Positions 46,599 through 58,709 of a stretch of DNA of 64,000 bases are shown here, in pieces. The notes below the pieces were generated by a model. It was not told the origin of the DNA. It searched no databases and worked only from the letters and a program-made list of their open reading frames with translations. This DNA comes from Punica granatum (taxonomy: Eukaryota; Streptophyta; Magnoliopsida; Myrtales; Lythraceae): NCBI RefSeq assembly GCF_007655135.1, contig NC_045134.1:1-64000 (forward strand). Reading direction: 5' to 3'. Within the stretch, counting starts at the first letter, position 1. Each line of letters begins with the position of its first letter. The position numbers were made by a program, and so were the translations under genes.

Positions 46599-48124
46599 GG
46601 TCATTAGAAGTTAAACTAGAGATGACCGGTTTAGGAGCATTGATGGCTATTTATGATATGAAACCAGTGCTAGTTGATCGAATTCGGGAAGCGCAACAAG
46701 TAGATCCATTTTTAGTAGAGATGAAAAACAAGATTAAGGAAGGCAGAGTAAAGGAAGGCAAGAAGTTTGAATTTCTTTTGAAAGAGGATGACACACTTAT
46801 GTTTGGGAGTCGAATTTGTGTACCTAATGATGCTGAGTTGAAGAGAGAGATTCTTGCACAGGCTCATAGCTCACCTTATGCAATGCACCCCGGAAGCACT
46901 AAGATGTATTATAATTTGAAGAGAAGCTATTGGTGGTATAACATGAAAAAGGAGATAGCTGAATTTGTTGCCAAGTGTCTAGTATGTTAACAGGTTAAAG
47001 CAGAGCATCAACACCCATCCGGGTTATTACAACCTCTTCCGGTACCTGAATGGAAATGGGAAAAGATCACCATGGATTTTGTCTCGGGACTTCCACGAAC
47101 ACGAAGAGGGCATGATTCTATATGGGTGATAGTTGATAGGCTGACTAAATCCGCTCACTTCCTACCAGCTAAAACGACATTCGGTGCAGATCAGTTGGCA
47201 CAATTGTTCATTAAGGAGATTGTGAGGTTGCACGGTGTGCCGGCATCCATAGTATCAGACAGAGGTTCCTATTTTACTTCCAAGTACTGGAATAGTTTTG
47301 TTACGGCTCTAGGCACAAAGTTGAATTTGACCACCGCTTTTCATCCTGAATCAGACGGGCAAAGCGAAAGGACCATTCAAACATTGGAGGAAATGTTAAG
47401 AGCGTGTGTTATAGAATTTCAAGGCAGCTGGGATGACTACCTTCCTTTGATGGAATTCGCGTATAATAACAGTTATCAATCTAGTATTGGAATGGCACCA
47501 TATGAGTCGCTTTATGGTCGGGTTTGTCGAACACCATTGTGTTGGAACGAAGTTGGAGAGAGGCAATTAACTGGACCGGAAATAGTCGACCTAACAGCTG
47601 AAAAGGTCAAGATTATCAGAGAGAGATTAAAGACCGCTCAAGGGCGACAAAAGAATTATGCCGATAAACGAAGAAAGGACCTCGAGTTTCAGCAAGGGGA
47701 TCGAGTTTTCTTAAAGGTATCACCGTGGAAGGGTATTATGAGATTTGGCAAGAAAGGGAAGCTTAGTCCCAGATATATCGGGCCATACGAGGTTCTCGAG
47801 CGCATTGGGAAGGTGGCATACCGGTTGGCTCTACCTCCTGAACTATCCCGTATTCATAACGTGTTTCATGTGTCAATGTTGCGTAAGTATATACCAGACC
47901 CATCCCATGTTCTGAGTTATCAACCGGTGGAGCTAAATGAAGACTTGACATATGAGGAAGAGCCAGTGGATATTTTAGATAGAAAGGAGCAGGTCCTTCG
48001 AACCAAGAGAATTCCATTAGTAAAGGTGTTGTGGAAGAGTCATTCGATAGAAGAAGCCACTCGGGAACCCGAGGATTCTATGAGAGTCAACTATCCATAC
48101 CTTTTCCCGATATCAGGTAAATAA
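46478..48124 (+). pseudogene. Integrase region and chromodomain of A4
   Basis: The zinc-binding part is at 46478-46990 (AQAH, AMHPG, KCLVC then TAA). The DDE core, GPY module and chromodomain are open at 47072-48124, with the standard [20 protein letters not shown] and DGQSERT. It is split from RNase H by the shared -1 offset. Confidence 0.87.
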
Positions 48125-48158
48125 TTTCGGGGACGAAATTTTCATTAGTGGGGGAGAT

Positions 48159-50045
48159 TGTGAGGCTAGTGTCCACCAAACATGCATATATGCTCATATA
48201 CATATCCATATGCACATGCATGGTTACATAACATACATGTATATAATATACCCTTATTTTTTTTTGGCTGGATCTTTAAATGTATTTAATATACCACAAC
48301 TTGTGGCTGGATCATTATCTATACGAAAGAAAAAATAATAATAATAACGAAAAAGGTGAGAAATCAGATAGTGATGAGTGTGGAATGGGCCAAGTGGCCT
48401 CCTTTTCAGCAGCCAATTTATTTCCACCGCCTTTGACCATCTTTGACCACTTTCTTTTTCTGCTTTTCTTCCTTATTTAAACCACACTTCTCCTTGCTCT
48501 ATCCCTAGCCCAAGAAAAACGAAAATGAACCAGAAGAGAGAGAGAGAGAGGAGTTAGCTGAGTTGAGAAAAATCCTTGGAGAAGAAGACTAAGTTTGGAG
48601 TATTGATTAGTAAGTTGATTATCTATGATTTAAACATCTATATTCACTATGTTGTATATAGTTGTGGCTCTTCTTGCATCCATTTCAGTTAGGTTAGATT
48701 GAGAATTTTAGTTGTTGAGATTGGTAGCTTCTCCTAAATGATATAAGTTGAGTTGGATATATGTTTGGAGTTAGTCTTATGTTGTTTTGGGATGAGTTTG
48801 GTCACTTATATGGGTTGAAAAATTCGGTTGTGGGGCAGGGGGCAAAACCCTTGGTTAAATTGGTGGGTTTCTAAGGCACATAGCTATGCCCTTCTGAAAG
48901 TATATATACACATATATAGATGTAGACAAGCGTGTGTGCATAGGTATATGCATACATTTTACTCTGTGAGCTGACCATGGACTAGAGAAGGGAACTGAAT
49001 TGAAAATTTATCATGCATTATAATGATATCATGTGATGGATTGATTGAATAAGCTCTTATTTATTTGTATTTCGGAACCAAAGAAGTACTTAGAATTCCT
49101 TGCACTCTTCCTGAATTTGGCTGATCAAATTGGTCATCCATTTGATATATATTGTGATGAATCCTAAGTTGATATAATTTGAGAGATACATGTGTATAGC
49201 ATTTTGCATTGTTCTCTATTTAAAGAGTTAGGTAGAAATCAAAAGAGATAGGGAAGAAGCATTTGTAAATTATAAACATCTTATATTATAGCTACATTCA
49301 GGAAATAGCACAGGAGGTGAATTGCTGCATATTTTCACCCTCATCTAGTATATTATCTAACCTTTTTGCTTGAACTGGATAGGGGCTGGGGAGACTGAGA
49401 CTATACCTCCGGAAGGCTCGATTCATTAAGTGGTCATTTCAGGGGTGTTTGGGAGTACTTTCTTCCATCGTAAAATAATAAATATATATATATATATGTG
49501 TGTGTGTGTATGGTTATAGAAGTGATGGTGGCCGAATGATTGCGGAACATAGTTGATGTGTATGCTTAGTATGCTTGTGATGGTTGCACTATAGCCATGG
49601 GATCGCTGGACCCGGCAGATTATAAAAGGGGTCTGATCGGCCGCCGAACCCGGCGGAATATAAATAGGGGCTTGATCGGCCGCTGGACCCGGCGGAATAT
49701 AAATAGGGACGTGATCGGCCGCTGGACCCGGCGGAATACAAATGGGGGCCTGATCGGCCGCTGGACCCGGCGGAATATAAGTAGGGGCATGATCGGACGC
49801 TGGACCGGCGGAATATAAATGAAGGTCAACTCTTACCGCCAGAGGTTAATGGGCGGCCCCCGCTCATGAGACATGGATATTGGGAGTTGAGGATGATATG
49901 AATGAGGTGTGCGGGGTCACGGTACCGTCATAACTCTGTTGCGAGGAAATGCAACCCTATGGCTATATTACTGTTGTTTGGATTTGGTTGCCCTATGAGT
50001 TGTGTGAAAGGATGATCTTGGTATTGGATGCTATATCACGGTGAA

Positions 50046-50084
<39 letters not shown>

Positions 50085-50709
50085 ATTGATTGTCGTGAAT
50101 TGTGATGTAACATATTAGCTCATTTTACCTTGGAATATAGTACTCACTGAGTTGCAGCTCACCCCCTGCATACATTTTTCCAGATGAGCTAGGAGCTAGA
50201 CTAGCCGCACAGGAGGGCTTTGGATAACGGGGATCAGCGCAAAGGATTTTGGCAAGTAGGCCCACCCATAGTATAGGTAGTAAGTGTTCGTAAATGTTAC
50301 AATCCTGTTACGACCTGAAACTTTTGTTAGTTGGTTTAGTGGTATGGTTGTAGCTGAACACACTATGGAGAGCATATATGTACATTAGAATCCGTTAGAC
50401 TCATTATATATTAACGTAGAGTGCCGAGTTAGTTTAAAGGTTGGATGTGTTGTAGAAGCATGCTATATATATATATATGAAAGCTTTTCGTTCAGTCTGT
50501 GTTACAAGATGGTTGCAACTGAGAAATATTTGAGAGTTTTATGCATATATCTGAATTAGTTGGGTCATTATATGTTTATATAGAGCTTGTTCGGGTGGTT
50601 TAATGTGTTGAGAATTAGGGAAATAGATTATACGTATATGAGTTGCGTATATGATAATGGATATTAAGGAATAGAGGGGAAACTCTGCTATAAGTTTCGG
50701 GTCGTGACA
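48159..50709 (+). repeat. Family A LTR4, 2551 bp, shared between A4 and A5
   Basis: It runs TGTGAGGCTAG to GGTCGTGACA. It shares with LTR5 a 4-bp shortening (cataggtatatgcat), a tgtgtgtgtgt run and ggcagattataaaagg in the first 39-bp unit, so LTR4 and LTR5 are sister copies. The 39-bp repeats are at 49604-49825. Confidence 0.93.
49604..49825 (+). repeat. 39-bp GC-rich tandem repeats in LTR4
   Basis: About 5.6 units, the last with gatcggacgctggaccgg. Confidence 0.9.
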
Positions 50710-50863
50710 TTTTTGGTATCAGAGCCTAGGTTATAGGATTCTGTAGACGTAGTGCGCCTGATCCCCGCTCTTTTTGATTAGTTGCGGCCCCAAGACGGGA
50801 TATACCTTATCATTGTGTTGTTAAATGCTTGGTTAACTTGTGTTCTGTTTAGGAAAATTTGCA

Positions 50864-51154
50864 ATGGGACCCAAACGTGCAAGGCGGGGTCGACCTAGAT
50901 ACCGTACAGCCGAGAATTTAGCTATGAGTACACCTGAGCCGATGACAGAGGAGCAAGTGTCTCAAGCTCCTCAAGAAGCTGCTGCAGCTCCTAGGGTTCA
51001 AGATCCACCAATCCACCAGACGTTAGCAGCCATGACTCGTCTAGTGGAGCAGCAAGCGCAGCTAATTGAGCAACAAAACGGCCTTCTTCCAGAGGCAAGC
51101 AGCACAGCCGAGTGCATCTACATCTCACATGGAGCAACAATTGACGCCGTATGA
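50864..51154 (+). pseudogene. Gag N-terminal frame of A5
   Basis: It encodes MGPKRARRGRPRYRT to the frame-change stop. It overlaps the next frame (open from 51066) by 89 nt, offset +1. Confidence 0.75.
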
Positions 51155-54146
51155 AAGGTTTAGGAAATATGGTCCATCTAGTTTTTCGAGAAGTGCTGGT
51201 CCTATAGAAGCGGTGAATTGGATGGCTGGAATGGAAAGAATTTTTGCAATCATGGAGGTTTCAGACAACCAACGTGTGGCACTTGCAACATTCATGCTAG
51301 AAGGGGATGCTCAGTACTTGTGGGAGGCTACTCAAAGACGACTGGACCCGAACTCCTCGCACATTATCACTTGGGCTGAGTTTACGCAAGCATTTTATAA
51401 TAAGTACTTTCCAGCCTCGTTTCGGCGCGCCAAGGAGCGGGAATTTTTGAATTTGAAGCAAGGGGACCTCAGCGTAGCTGAATATGAAGTAAAATTTACC
51501 AAGTTGTCACGTTTTGCCCCTACATTGGTAAGTGATGAAACTTCCAAATGCAGTAGGTTCTTGGATGGATTGAACCTCAATATGAGGTCGCGCGTTTCCG
51601 TTTTGGAGATCCCATTATTTGCAGACCTGTATAATAAAGCCATTATCACTGAGGAGGACTTACGAGAGGAAGTTCATCAGAGGGAGCAAAGTATAACTCG
51701 ACCTAGTAGCTCACTTGTAGAGGGTTCCTTCCGACCCCCAAAAAGAGGCGGGTTCATTCAAGGCTTCAATAGAGGGAAATCAACTTATCAGCAGCTTCCG
51801 CAATGGTCTCATGAAGGTAAGGGCATGAGGAGTCAGAGTGGTGGAAGTTATGGTGGAACTAATCTCTCGAGGCATCAAAATTGTCAGAATTGTGGTCGAT
51901 TTCATTCCGGAGTTTGTCAAGTGCAGTCCGGGAGTTGCTTTCATTGTGGACGTCGTGATCACTTAAGAAACAATTGCCCACAATTAAGGAGTGAGGGGGT
52001 TACATGTTTCAGATGTGGCATGAAGGGACATGTACAGAGGAATTGTAGGCAGCCTATAGTAGCAGCGTCAAGCAGCGCTAGTGTAGGCAATAGGCCATCG
52101 GCGATGAGAGGCCGTGGGCAGATGAGTAGCAACAAGAGTGTTCAAGGCCGAGGGGGTGGATCGATGGTGAGCTCAGCAGGCCAGGCCAATAGACCAATGA
52201 CGCAGGGTAGAGTATTCACCTTAACGAAGCGGGATGCTGATGCCACTCCGACTGTAGTGACGGGTACGTTAAATCTCTTTAATAAACCTGCTCATGTACT
52301 TATAGACCCAGGGTCCACTCATTCATATATCTCATTGTCATATGCCATGCATTCTAACAGGCCACGAGAGTTATTAGATAGTCGTATGTCCATAGCTACA
52401 CCGACCGGGGAAAGTGTGGTAGTTGGGGAGGTGTATCGCAGTTGTAGGCTACACTTAGGGGATAAGGAGATGCTAGTAGATTTAATACCCTTAAACATTT
52501 GGGATTTTGATGTTATCCTCGGGATGGATTGGCTTGCTTCTCATCATGCTTCGGTGGAGTGTTACAAGAAGGAGGTTATCTTTAGAATACCAAATGAGCC
52601 TGAATTTAAGCTTCATGGAGATCAGTTGGGTACTCCATTCAATGTTATATCATTTCTCGAGGCGACGAAACTTTTGAAAAGGGGGTGTGAAGGATATTTG
52701 GCACATGTGATTGCTACCGAGGTCAACTCACCAAAACTTAGTGAAATTTCAGCAGTTTGCGAGTTTCCGGAGGTTTTTCCTGATGATTTACCTGGTCTTC
52801 CCCCTGATAGAGAGATTGAGTTTACTATCGAGTTAGATCCCGGTACTGCGCCGATTTCCCGTGCACCGTATCGTATGGCCCCGTCAGAACTCATGGAATT
52901 GAAAATTCAGCTGCAAGAATTATTAGAAAAGGGATTTATCAGGCCTAGTGTATCTCCTTGGGGTGCTCCCGTTTTGTTTGTGAAGAAGAAGGATGGCTCA
53001 CTTAGATTGTGTATAGATTACCGACAGCTGAATCGGGTAACGGTGCGCAATAAATATCCTTTACCTAGGATAGATGACTTGTTTGATCAGCTCCGAGGTG
53101 CTACCGTCTTCTCGAAGATCGATCTTAGATCGGGATACCACCAGCTGAAGATCAAGGACTCTGATGTGCCCAAGACTGCTTTTCGCACTCGGTATGGACA
53201 TTATGAATTCCTTGTGATGCCTTTCGGGTTAACAAATGCTCCAGCAGCTTTTATGGATTTAATGAATAGAGTCTTCCAGCTATATCTTGATCAGTTTGTG
53301 GTGGTTTTCATCGATGATATATTGGTATACTCGAGGAACCGGAATGAGCATGAAGAACATCTTCGTGTAGTGTTGCAGATTTTGAGAGAAAGAAAACTTT
53401 ATGCCAAGTTTAGCAAATGTGAGTTTTGGTTAGACCGAGTGGGATTCCTCGGGCATGTGATTTCAGGTGATGGCATATCAGTGGATCCGACGAAGATTGA
53501 AGCTATCTTGAATTGGAATCGTCCTACAAGTGTAACAGAGGTGAGGAGTTTCCTAGGATTAGCTGGTTATTATCGAAGATTTGTGGAAGGATTCTCCCTT
53601 ATTGCTGCTCCCCTGACTCGGTTAACGCGGAAAAGTGTGAAGTTTGAATGGACAGATGAGTATGAGCAAAGTTTCCAGGAGTTGAAGAAGAGGTTGACCA
53701 CTGCCCCAGTGCTTGTTATTCCGTCCACTGATGAGGGGTTTGTGATATATAGTGATGCATCCCATCAAGGCTTAGGCTGCGTATTAATGCAAAATGGCAG
53801 AGTGGTGGCTTATGCATCTCGGCAATTAAGGAATCATGAGAAGAATTACCCGACGCATGATCTTGAATTGGCAGCCGTGGTATTCGCCCTCAAACTTTGG
53901 AGACATTATTTATATGGAGCAAAGTGCGAGATTTATACAGATCACAAGAGTTTGAAACATTTGTTCACTCAAAAAGAACTCAACTTGAGACAGAGGAGAT
54001 GGATGGAACTAATCAAAGATTATGATTGCACGATCAACTATCATCCAGGAAAGGCAAACGTGGTGGCAGATGCACTGAGTCGGAAATCATCAGCAAGATT
54101 AGCAGGTATGTGGAGTGTTTACGACACACTTATATTAATGAGTTGA
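51066..54146 (+). CDS. Gag capsid-protease-RT-RNase H frame of A5, 1026 codons
   Basis: It is the longest open frame of family A here. There is no ATG at its start: it opens after a TAA (51063-51065) and would need a +1 shift from the gag N-terminal frame. Capsid is about residues 20-200 ([10 protein letters not shown] to L relative to A2). Knuckles are near 271, 290-304 ([14 protein letters not shown]) and 314-328 ([14 protein letters not shown]). Protease [13 protein letters not shown] is near 413. RT catalytic [11 protein letters not shown] is near 748. RNase H YSDAS is near 895, TDHKS near 958 and VADALS near 1000. All expected catalytic residues are present. It ends at the family-wide frame change. 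Confidence 0.85.
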   Translation: MSNKTAFFQRQAAQPSASTSHMEQQLTPYERFRKYGPSSFSRSAGPIEAVNWMAGMERIFAIMEVSDNQRVALATFMLEGDAQYLWEATQRRLDPNSSHIITWAEFTQAFYNKYFPASFRRAKEREFLNLKQGDLSVAEYEVKFTKLSRFAPTLVSDETSKCSRFLDGLNLNMRSRVSVLEIPLFADLYNKAIITEEDLREEVHQREQSITRPSSSLVEGSFRPPKRGGFIQGFNRGKSTYQQLPQWSHEGKGMRSQSGGSYGGTNLSRHQNCQNCGRFHSGVCQVQSGSCFHCGRRDHLRNNCPQLRSEGVTCFRCGMKGHVQRNCRQPIVAASSSASVGNRPSAMRGRGQMSSNKSVQGRGGGSMVSSAGQANRPMTQGRVFTLTKRDADATPTVVTGTLNLFNKPAHVLIDPGSTHSYISLSYAMHSNRPRELLDSRMSIATPTGESVVVGEVYRSCRLHLGDKEMLVDLIPLNIWDFDVILGMDWLASHHASVECYKKEVIFRIPNEPEFKLHGDQLGTPFNVISFLEATKLLKRGCEGYLAHVIATEVNSPKLSEISAVCEFPEVFPDDLPGLPPDREIEFTIELDPGTAPISRAPYRMAPSELMELKIQLQELLEKGFIRPSVSPWGAPVLFVKKKDGSLRLCIDYRQLNRVTVRNKYPLPRIDDLFDQLRGATVFSKIDLRSGYHQLKIKDSDVPKTAFRTRYGHYEFLVMPFGLTNAPAAFMDLMNRVFQLYLDQFVVVFIDDILVYSRNRNEHEEHLRVVLQILRERKLYAKFSKCEFWLDRVGFLGHVISGDGISVDPTKIEAILNWNRPTSVTEVRSFLGLAGYYRRFVEGFSLIAAPLTRLTRKSVKFEWTDEYEQSFQELKKRLTTAPVLVIPSTDEGFVIYSDASHQGLGCVLMQNGRVVAYASRQLRNHEKNYPTHDLELAAVVFALKLWRHYLYGAKCEIYTDHKSLKHLFTQKELNLRQRRWMELIKDYDCTINYHPGKANVVADALSRKSSARLAGMWSVYDTLILMS

Positions 54147-55672
54147 GGTCATTAGAAGTTAAACTAGAGATGACCGGTTTAGGAGCATTGATGGCTATTT
54201 ATGATATGAAACCAGTGCTAGTTGATCGAATTCGGGAAGCGCAACAAGTAGATCCATTTTTAGTAGAGATGAAAAACAAGATTAAGGAAGGCAGAGTAAA
54301 GGAAGGCAAGAAGTTTGAATTTCTTTTGAAAGAGGATGACACACTTATGTTTGGGAGTCGAATTTGTGTACCTAATGATGCTGAGTTGAAGAGAGAGATT
54401 CTTGCACAGGCTCATAGCTCACCTTATGCAATGCACCCCGGAAGCACTAAGATGTATTATAATTTGAAGAGAAGCTATTGGTGGTATAACATGAAAAAGG
54501 AGATAGCTGAATTTGTTGCCAAGTGTCTAGTATGTTAACAGGTTAAAGCAGAGCATCAACACCCATCCGGGTTATTACAACCTCTTCCGGTACCTGAATG
54601 GAAATGGGAAAAGATCACCATGGATTTTGTCTCGGGACTTCCACGAACACGAAGAGGGCATGATTCTATATGGGTGATAGTTGATAGGCTGACTAAATCC
54701 GCTCACTTCCTACCAGCTAAAACGACATTCGGTGCAGATCAGTTGGCACAATTGTTCATTAAGGAGATTGTGAGGTTGCACGGTGTGCCGGCATCCATAG
54801 TATCAGACAGAGGTTCCTATTTTACTTCCAAGTACTGGAATAGTTTTGTTACGGCTCTAGGCACAAAGTTGAATTTGACCACCGCTTTTCATCCTGAATC
54901 AGACGGGCAAAGCGAAAGGACCATTCAAACATTGGAGGAAATGTTAAGAGCGTGTGTTATAGAATTTCAAGGCAGCTGGGATGACTACCTTCCTTTGATG
55001 GAATTCGCGTATAATAACAGTTATCAATCTAGTATTGGAATGGCACCATATGAGTCGCTTTATGGTCGGGTTTGTCGAACACCATTGTGTTGGAACGAAG
55101 TTGGAGAGAGGCAATTAACTGGACCGGAAATAGTCGACCTAACAGCTGAAAAGGTCAAGATTATCAGAGAGAGATTAAAGACCGCTCAAGGGCGACAAAA
55201 GAATTATGCCGATAAACGAAGAAAGGACCTCGAGTTTCAGCAAGGGGATCGAGTTTTCTTAAAGGTATCACCGTGGAAGGGTATTATGAGATTTGGCAAG
55301 AAAGGGAAGCTTAGTCCCAGATATATCGGGCCATACGAGGTTCTCGAGCGCATTGGGAAGGTGGCATACCGGTTGGCTCTACCTCCTGAACTATCCCGTA
55401 TTCATAACGTGTTTCATGTGTCAATGTTGCGTAAGTATATACCAGACCCATCCCATGTTCTGAGTTATCAACCGGTGGAGCTAAATGAAGACTTGACATA
55501 TGAGGAAGAGCCAGTGGATATTTTAGATAGAAAGGAGCAGGTCCTTCGAACCAAGAGAATTCCATTAGTAAAGGTGTTGTGGAAGAGTCATTCGATAGAA
55601 GAAGCCACTCGGGAACCCGAGGATTCTATGAGAGTCAACTATCCATACCTTTTCCCGATATCAGGTAAATAA
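54026..55672 (+). pseudogene. Integrase region and chromodomain of A5
   Basis: The zinc-binding part is at 54026-54538, ending KCLVC-TAA. Core and chromodomain are at 54620-55672. The frame is -1 relative to RNase H. Motifs are as in A4, and the protein sequence equals that of A6 as far as I can see. Confidence 0.87.
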
Positions 55673-55706
55673 TTTCGGGGACGAAATTTTCATTAGTGGG
55701 GGAGAT

Positions 55707-57036
55707 TGTGAGGCTAGTGTCCACCAAACATGCATATATGCTCATATACATATCCATATGCACATGCATGGTTACATAACATACATGTATATAATATACC
55801 CTTATTTTTTTTTGGCTGGATCTTTAAATGTATTTAATATACCACAACTTGTGGCTGGATCATTATCTATACGAAAGAAAAAAAAATAATAATAATAACG
55901 AAAAAGGTGAGAAATCAGATAGTGATGAGTGTGGAATGGGCCAAGTGGCCTCCTTTTCAGCAGCCAATTTATTTCCACCGCCTTTGACCATCTTTGACCA
56001 CTTTCTTTTTCTGCTTTTCTTCCTTATTTAAACCACACTTCTCCTTGCTCTATCCCTAGCCCAAGAAAAACGAAAATGAACCAGAAGAGAGAGAGAGAGA
56101 GAGAGTTAGCTGAGTTGAGAAAAATCCTTGGAGAAGAAGACTAAGTTTGGAGTATTGATTAGTAAGTTGATTATCTATGATTTAAACATCTATATTCACT
56201 ATGTTGTATATAGTTGTGGCTCTTCTTGCATCCATTTCAGTTAGGTTAGATTGAGAATTTTAGTTGTTGAGATTGGTAGCTTCTCCTAAATGATATAAGT
56301 TGAGTTGGATATATGTTTGGAGTTAGTCTTATGTTGTTTTGGGATGAGTTTGGTCACTTATATGGGTTGAAAAATTCGGTTGTGGGGCAGGGGGCAAAAC
56401 CCTTGGTTAAATTGGTGGGTTTCTAAGGCACATAGCTATGCCCTTCTGAAAGTATATATACACATATATAGATGTAGACAAGCGTGTGTGCATAGGTATA
56501 TGCATACATTTTACTCTGTGAGCTGACCATGGACTAGAGAAGGGAACTGAATTGAAAATTTATCATGCATTATAATGATATCATGTGATGGATTGATTGA
56601 ATAAGCTCTTATTTATTTGTATTTCGGAACCAAAGAAGTACTTAGAATTCCTTGCACTCTTCCTGAATTTGGCTGATCAAATTGGTCATCCATTTGATAT
56701 ATATTGTGATGAATCCTAAGTTGATATAATTTGAGAGATACATGTGTATAGCATTTTGCATTGTTCTCTATTTAAAGAGTTAGGTAGAAATCAAAAGAGA
56801 TAGGGAAGAAGCATTTGTAAATTATAAACATCTTATATTATAGCTACATTCAGGAAATAGCACAGGAGGTGAATTGCTGCATATTTTCACCCTCATCTAG
56901 TATATTATCTAACCTTTTTGCTTGAACTGGATAGGGGCTGGGGAGACTGAGACTATACCTCCGGAAGGCTCGATTCATTAAGTGGTCATTTCAGGGGTGT
57001 TTGGGAGTACTTTCTTCCATCGTAAAATAATAATAA

Positions 57037-57072
<36 letters not shown>

Positions 57073-58264
57073 ATGGTTATAGAAGTGATGGTGGCCGAAT
57101 GATTGCGGAACATAGTTGATGTGTATGCTTAGTATGCTTGTGATGGTTGCACTATAGCCATGGGATCGCTGGACCCGGCAGATTATAAAAGGGGTCTGAT
57201 CGGCCGCCGAACCCGGCGGAATATAAATAGGGGCTTGATCGGCCGCTGGACCCGGCGGAATATAAATAGGGACGTGATCGGCCGCTGGACCCGGCGGAAT
57301 ACAAATGGGGGCCTGATCGGCCGCTGGACCCGGCGGAATATAAGTAGGGGCATGATCGGCGCTGGACCGGCGGAATATAAATGAAGGTCAACTCTTACCG
57401 CCAGAGGTTAATGGGCGGCCCCCGCTCATGAGACATGGATATTGGGAGTTGAGGATGATATGAATGAGGTGTGCGGGGTCACGGTACCGTCATAACTCTG
57501 TTGCGAGGAAATGCAACCCTATGGCTATATTACTGTTGTTTGGATTTGGTTGCCCTATGAGTTGTGTGAAAGGATGATCTTGGTATTGGATGCTATATCA
57601 CGGTGAAATATGTATATATATATATATATATATATGTATGATTGATTGTCGTGAATTGTGATGTAACATATTAGCTCATTTTACCTTGGAATATAGTACT
57701 CACTGAGTTGCAGCTCACCCCCTGCATACATTTTTCCAGATGAGCTAGGAGCTAGACTAGCCGCACAGGAGGGCTTTGGATAACGGGGATCAGCGCAAAG
57801 GATTTTGGCAAGTAGGCCCACCCATAGTATAGGTAGTAAGTGTTCGTAAATGTTACAATCCTGTTACGACCTGAAACTTTTGTTAGTTGGTTTAGTGGTA
57901 TGGTTGTAGCTGAACACACTATGGAGAGCATATATGTACATTAGAATCCGTTAGACTCATTATATATTACGTAGAGTGCCGAGTTAGTTTAAAGGTTGGA
58001 TGTGTTGTAGAAGCATGCTATATATATATATATGAAAGCTTTTCGTTCAGTCTGTGTTACAAGATGGTTGCAACTGAGAAATATTTGAGAGTTTTATGCA
58101 TATATCTGAATTAGTTGGGTCATTATATGTTTATATAGAGCTTGTTCGGGTGGTTTAATGTGTTGAGAATTAGGGAAATAGATTATACGTATATGAGTTG
58201 CGTATATGATAATGGATATTAAGGAATAGAGGGGAAACTCTGCTATAAGTTTCGGGTCGTGACA
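55707..58264 (+). repeat. Family A LTR5, 2558 bp, shared between A5 and A6
   Basis: It runs TGTGAGGCTAG to GGTCGTGACA. It differs from LTR4 mainly in (TA)n and GA-run length and small indels (attacg for attaacg; ggcgctgg for ggacgctgg). The 39-bp repeats are at 57167-57385. Confidence 0.93.
57167..57385 (+). repeat. 39-bp GC-rich tandem repeats in LTR5
   Basis: It is the same block as in LTR4, with one further base lost in the last unit. Confidence 0.9.
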
Positions 58265-58418
58265 TTTTTGGTATCAGAGCCTAGGTTATAGGATTCTGTA
58301 GACGTAGTGCGCCTGATCCCCGCTCTTTTTGATTAGTTGCGGCCCCAAGACGGGATATACCTTATCATTGTGTTGTTAAATGCTTGGTTAACTTGTGTTC
58401 TGTTTAGGAAAATTTGCA

Positions 58419-58709
58419 ATGGGACCCAAACGTGCAAGGCGGGGTCGACCTAGATACCGTACAGCCGAGAATTTAGCTATGAGTACACCTGAGCCGATGA
58501 CAGAGGAGCAAGTGTCTCAAGCTCCTCAAGAAGCTGCTGCAGCTCCTAGGGTTCAAGATCCACCAATCCACCAGACGTTAGCAGCCATGACTCGTCTAGT
58601 GGAGCAGCAAGCGCAGCTAATTGAGCAACAAAACGGCCTTCTTCCAGAGGCAAGCAGCACAGCCGAGTGCATCTACATCTCACATGGAGCAACAATTGAC
58701 GCCGTATGA
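58419..58709 (+). pseudogene. Gag N-terminal frame of A6
   Basis: It is identical in layout to A5, including the loss of one codon (ENLAMSTPEP) and the shared frame change. Confidence 0.75.

Larger units (their letters stand above)
30549..48158 (+). mobile_element. Family A unit A4, internal region with three insertions
   Basis: It is split by a plastid rRNA fragment (31836-32160), C2 (33243-40115) and D (40792-46222). Removing these with one copy of each 5-bp target duplication, and adding back a 30-bp deletion at 32183, gives an LTR3-to-LTR4 spacing of 7551 bp, the same as LTR1 to LTR2. The primer-binding site is at 30553-30570. Confidence 0.93.
50710..55706 (+). mobile_element. Family A unit A5, internal region, uninterrupted
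   Basis: It is complete from the primer-binding site (50714) to the polypurine tract before LTR5. LTR-to-LTR spacing is 7548 bp. It is nearly identical to A6, and both lack one gag codon (ENLAMSTPEP, where A2 and A4 have ENLADMSTPEP). Confidence 0.93.
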
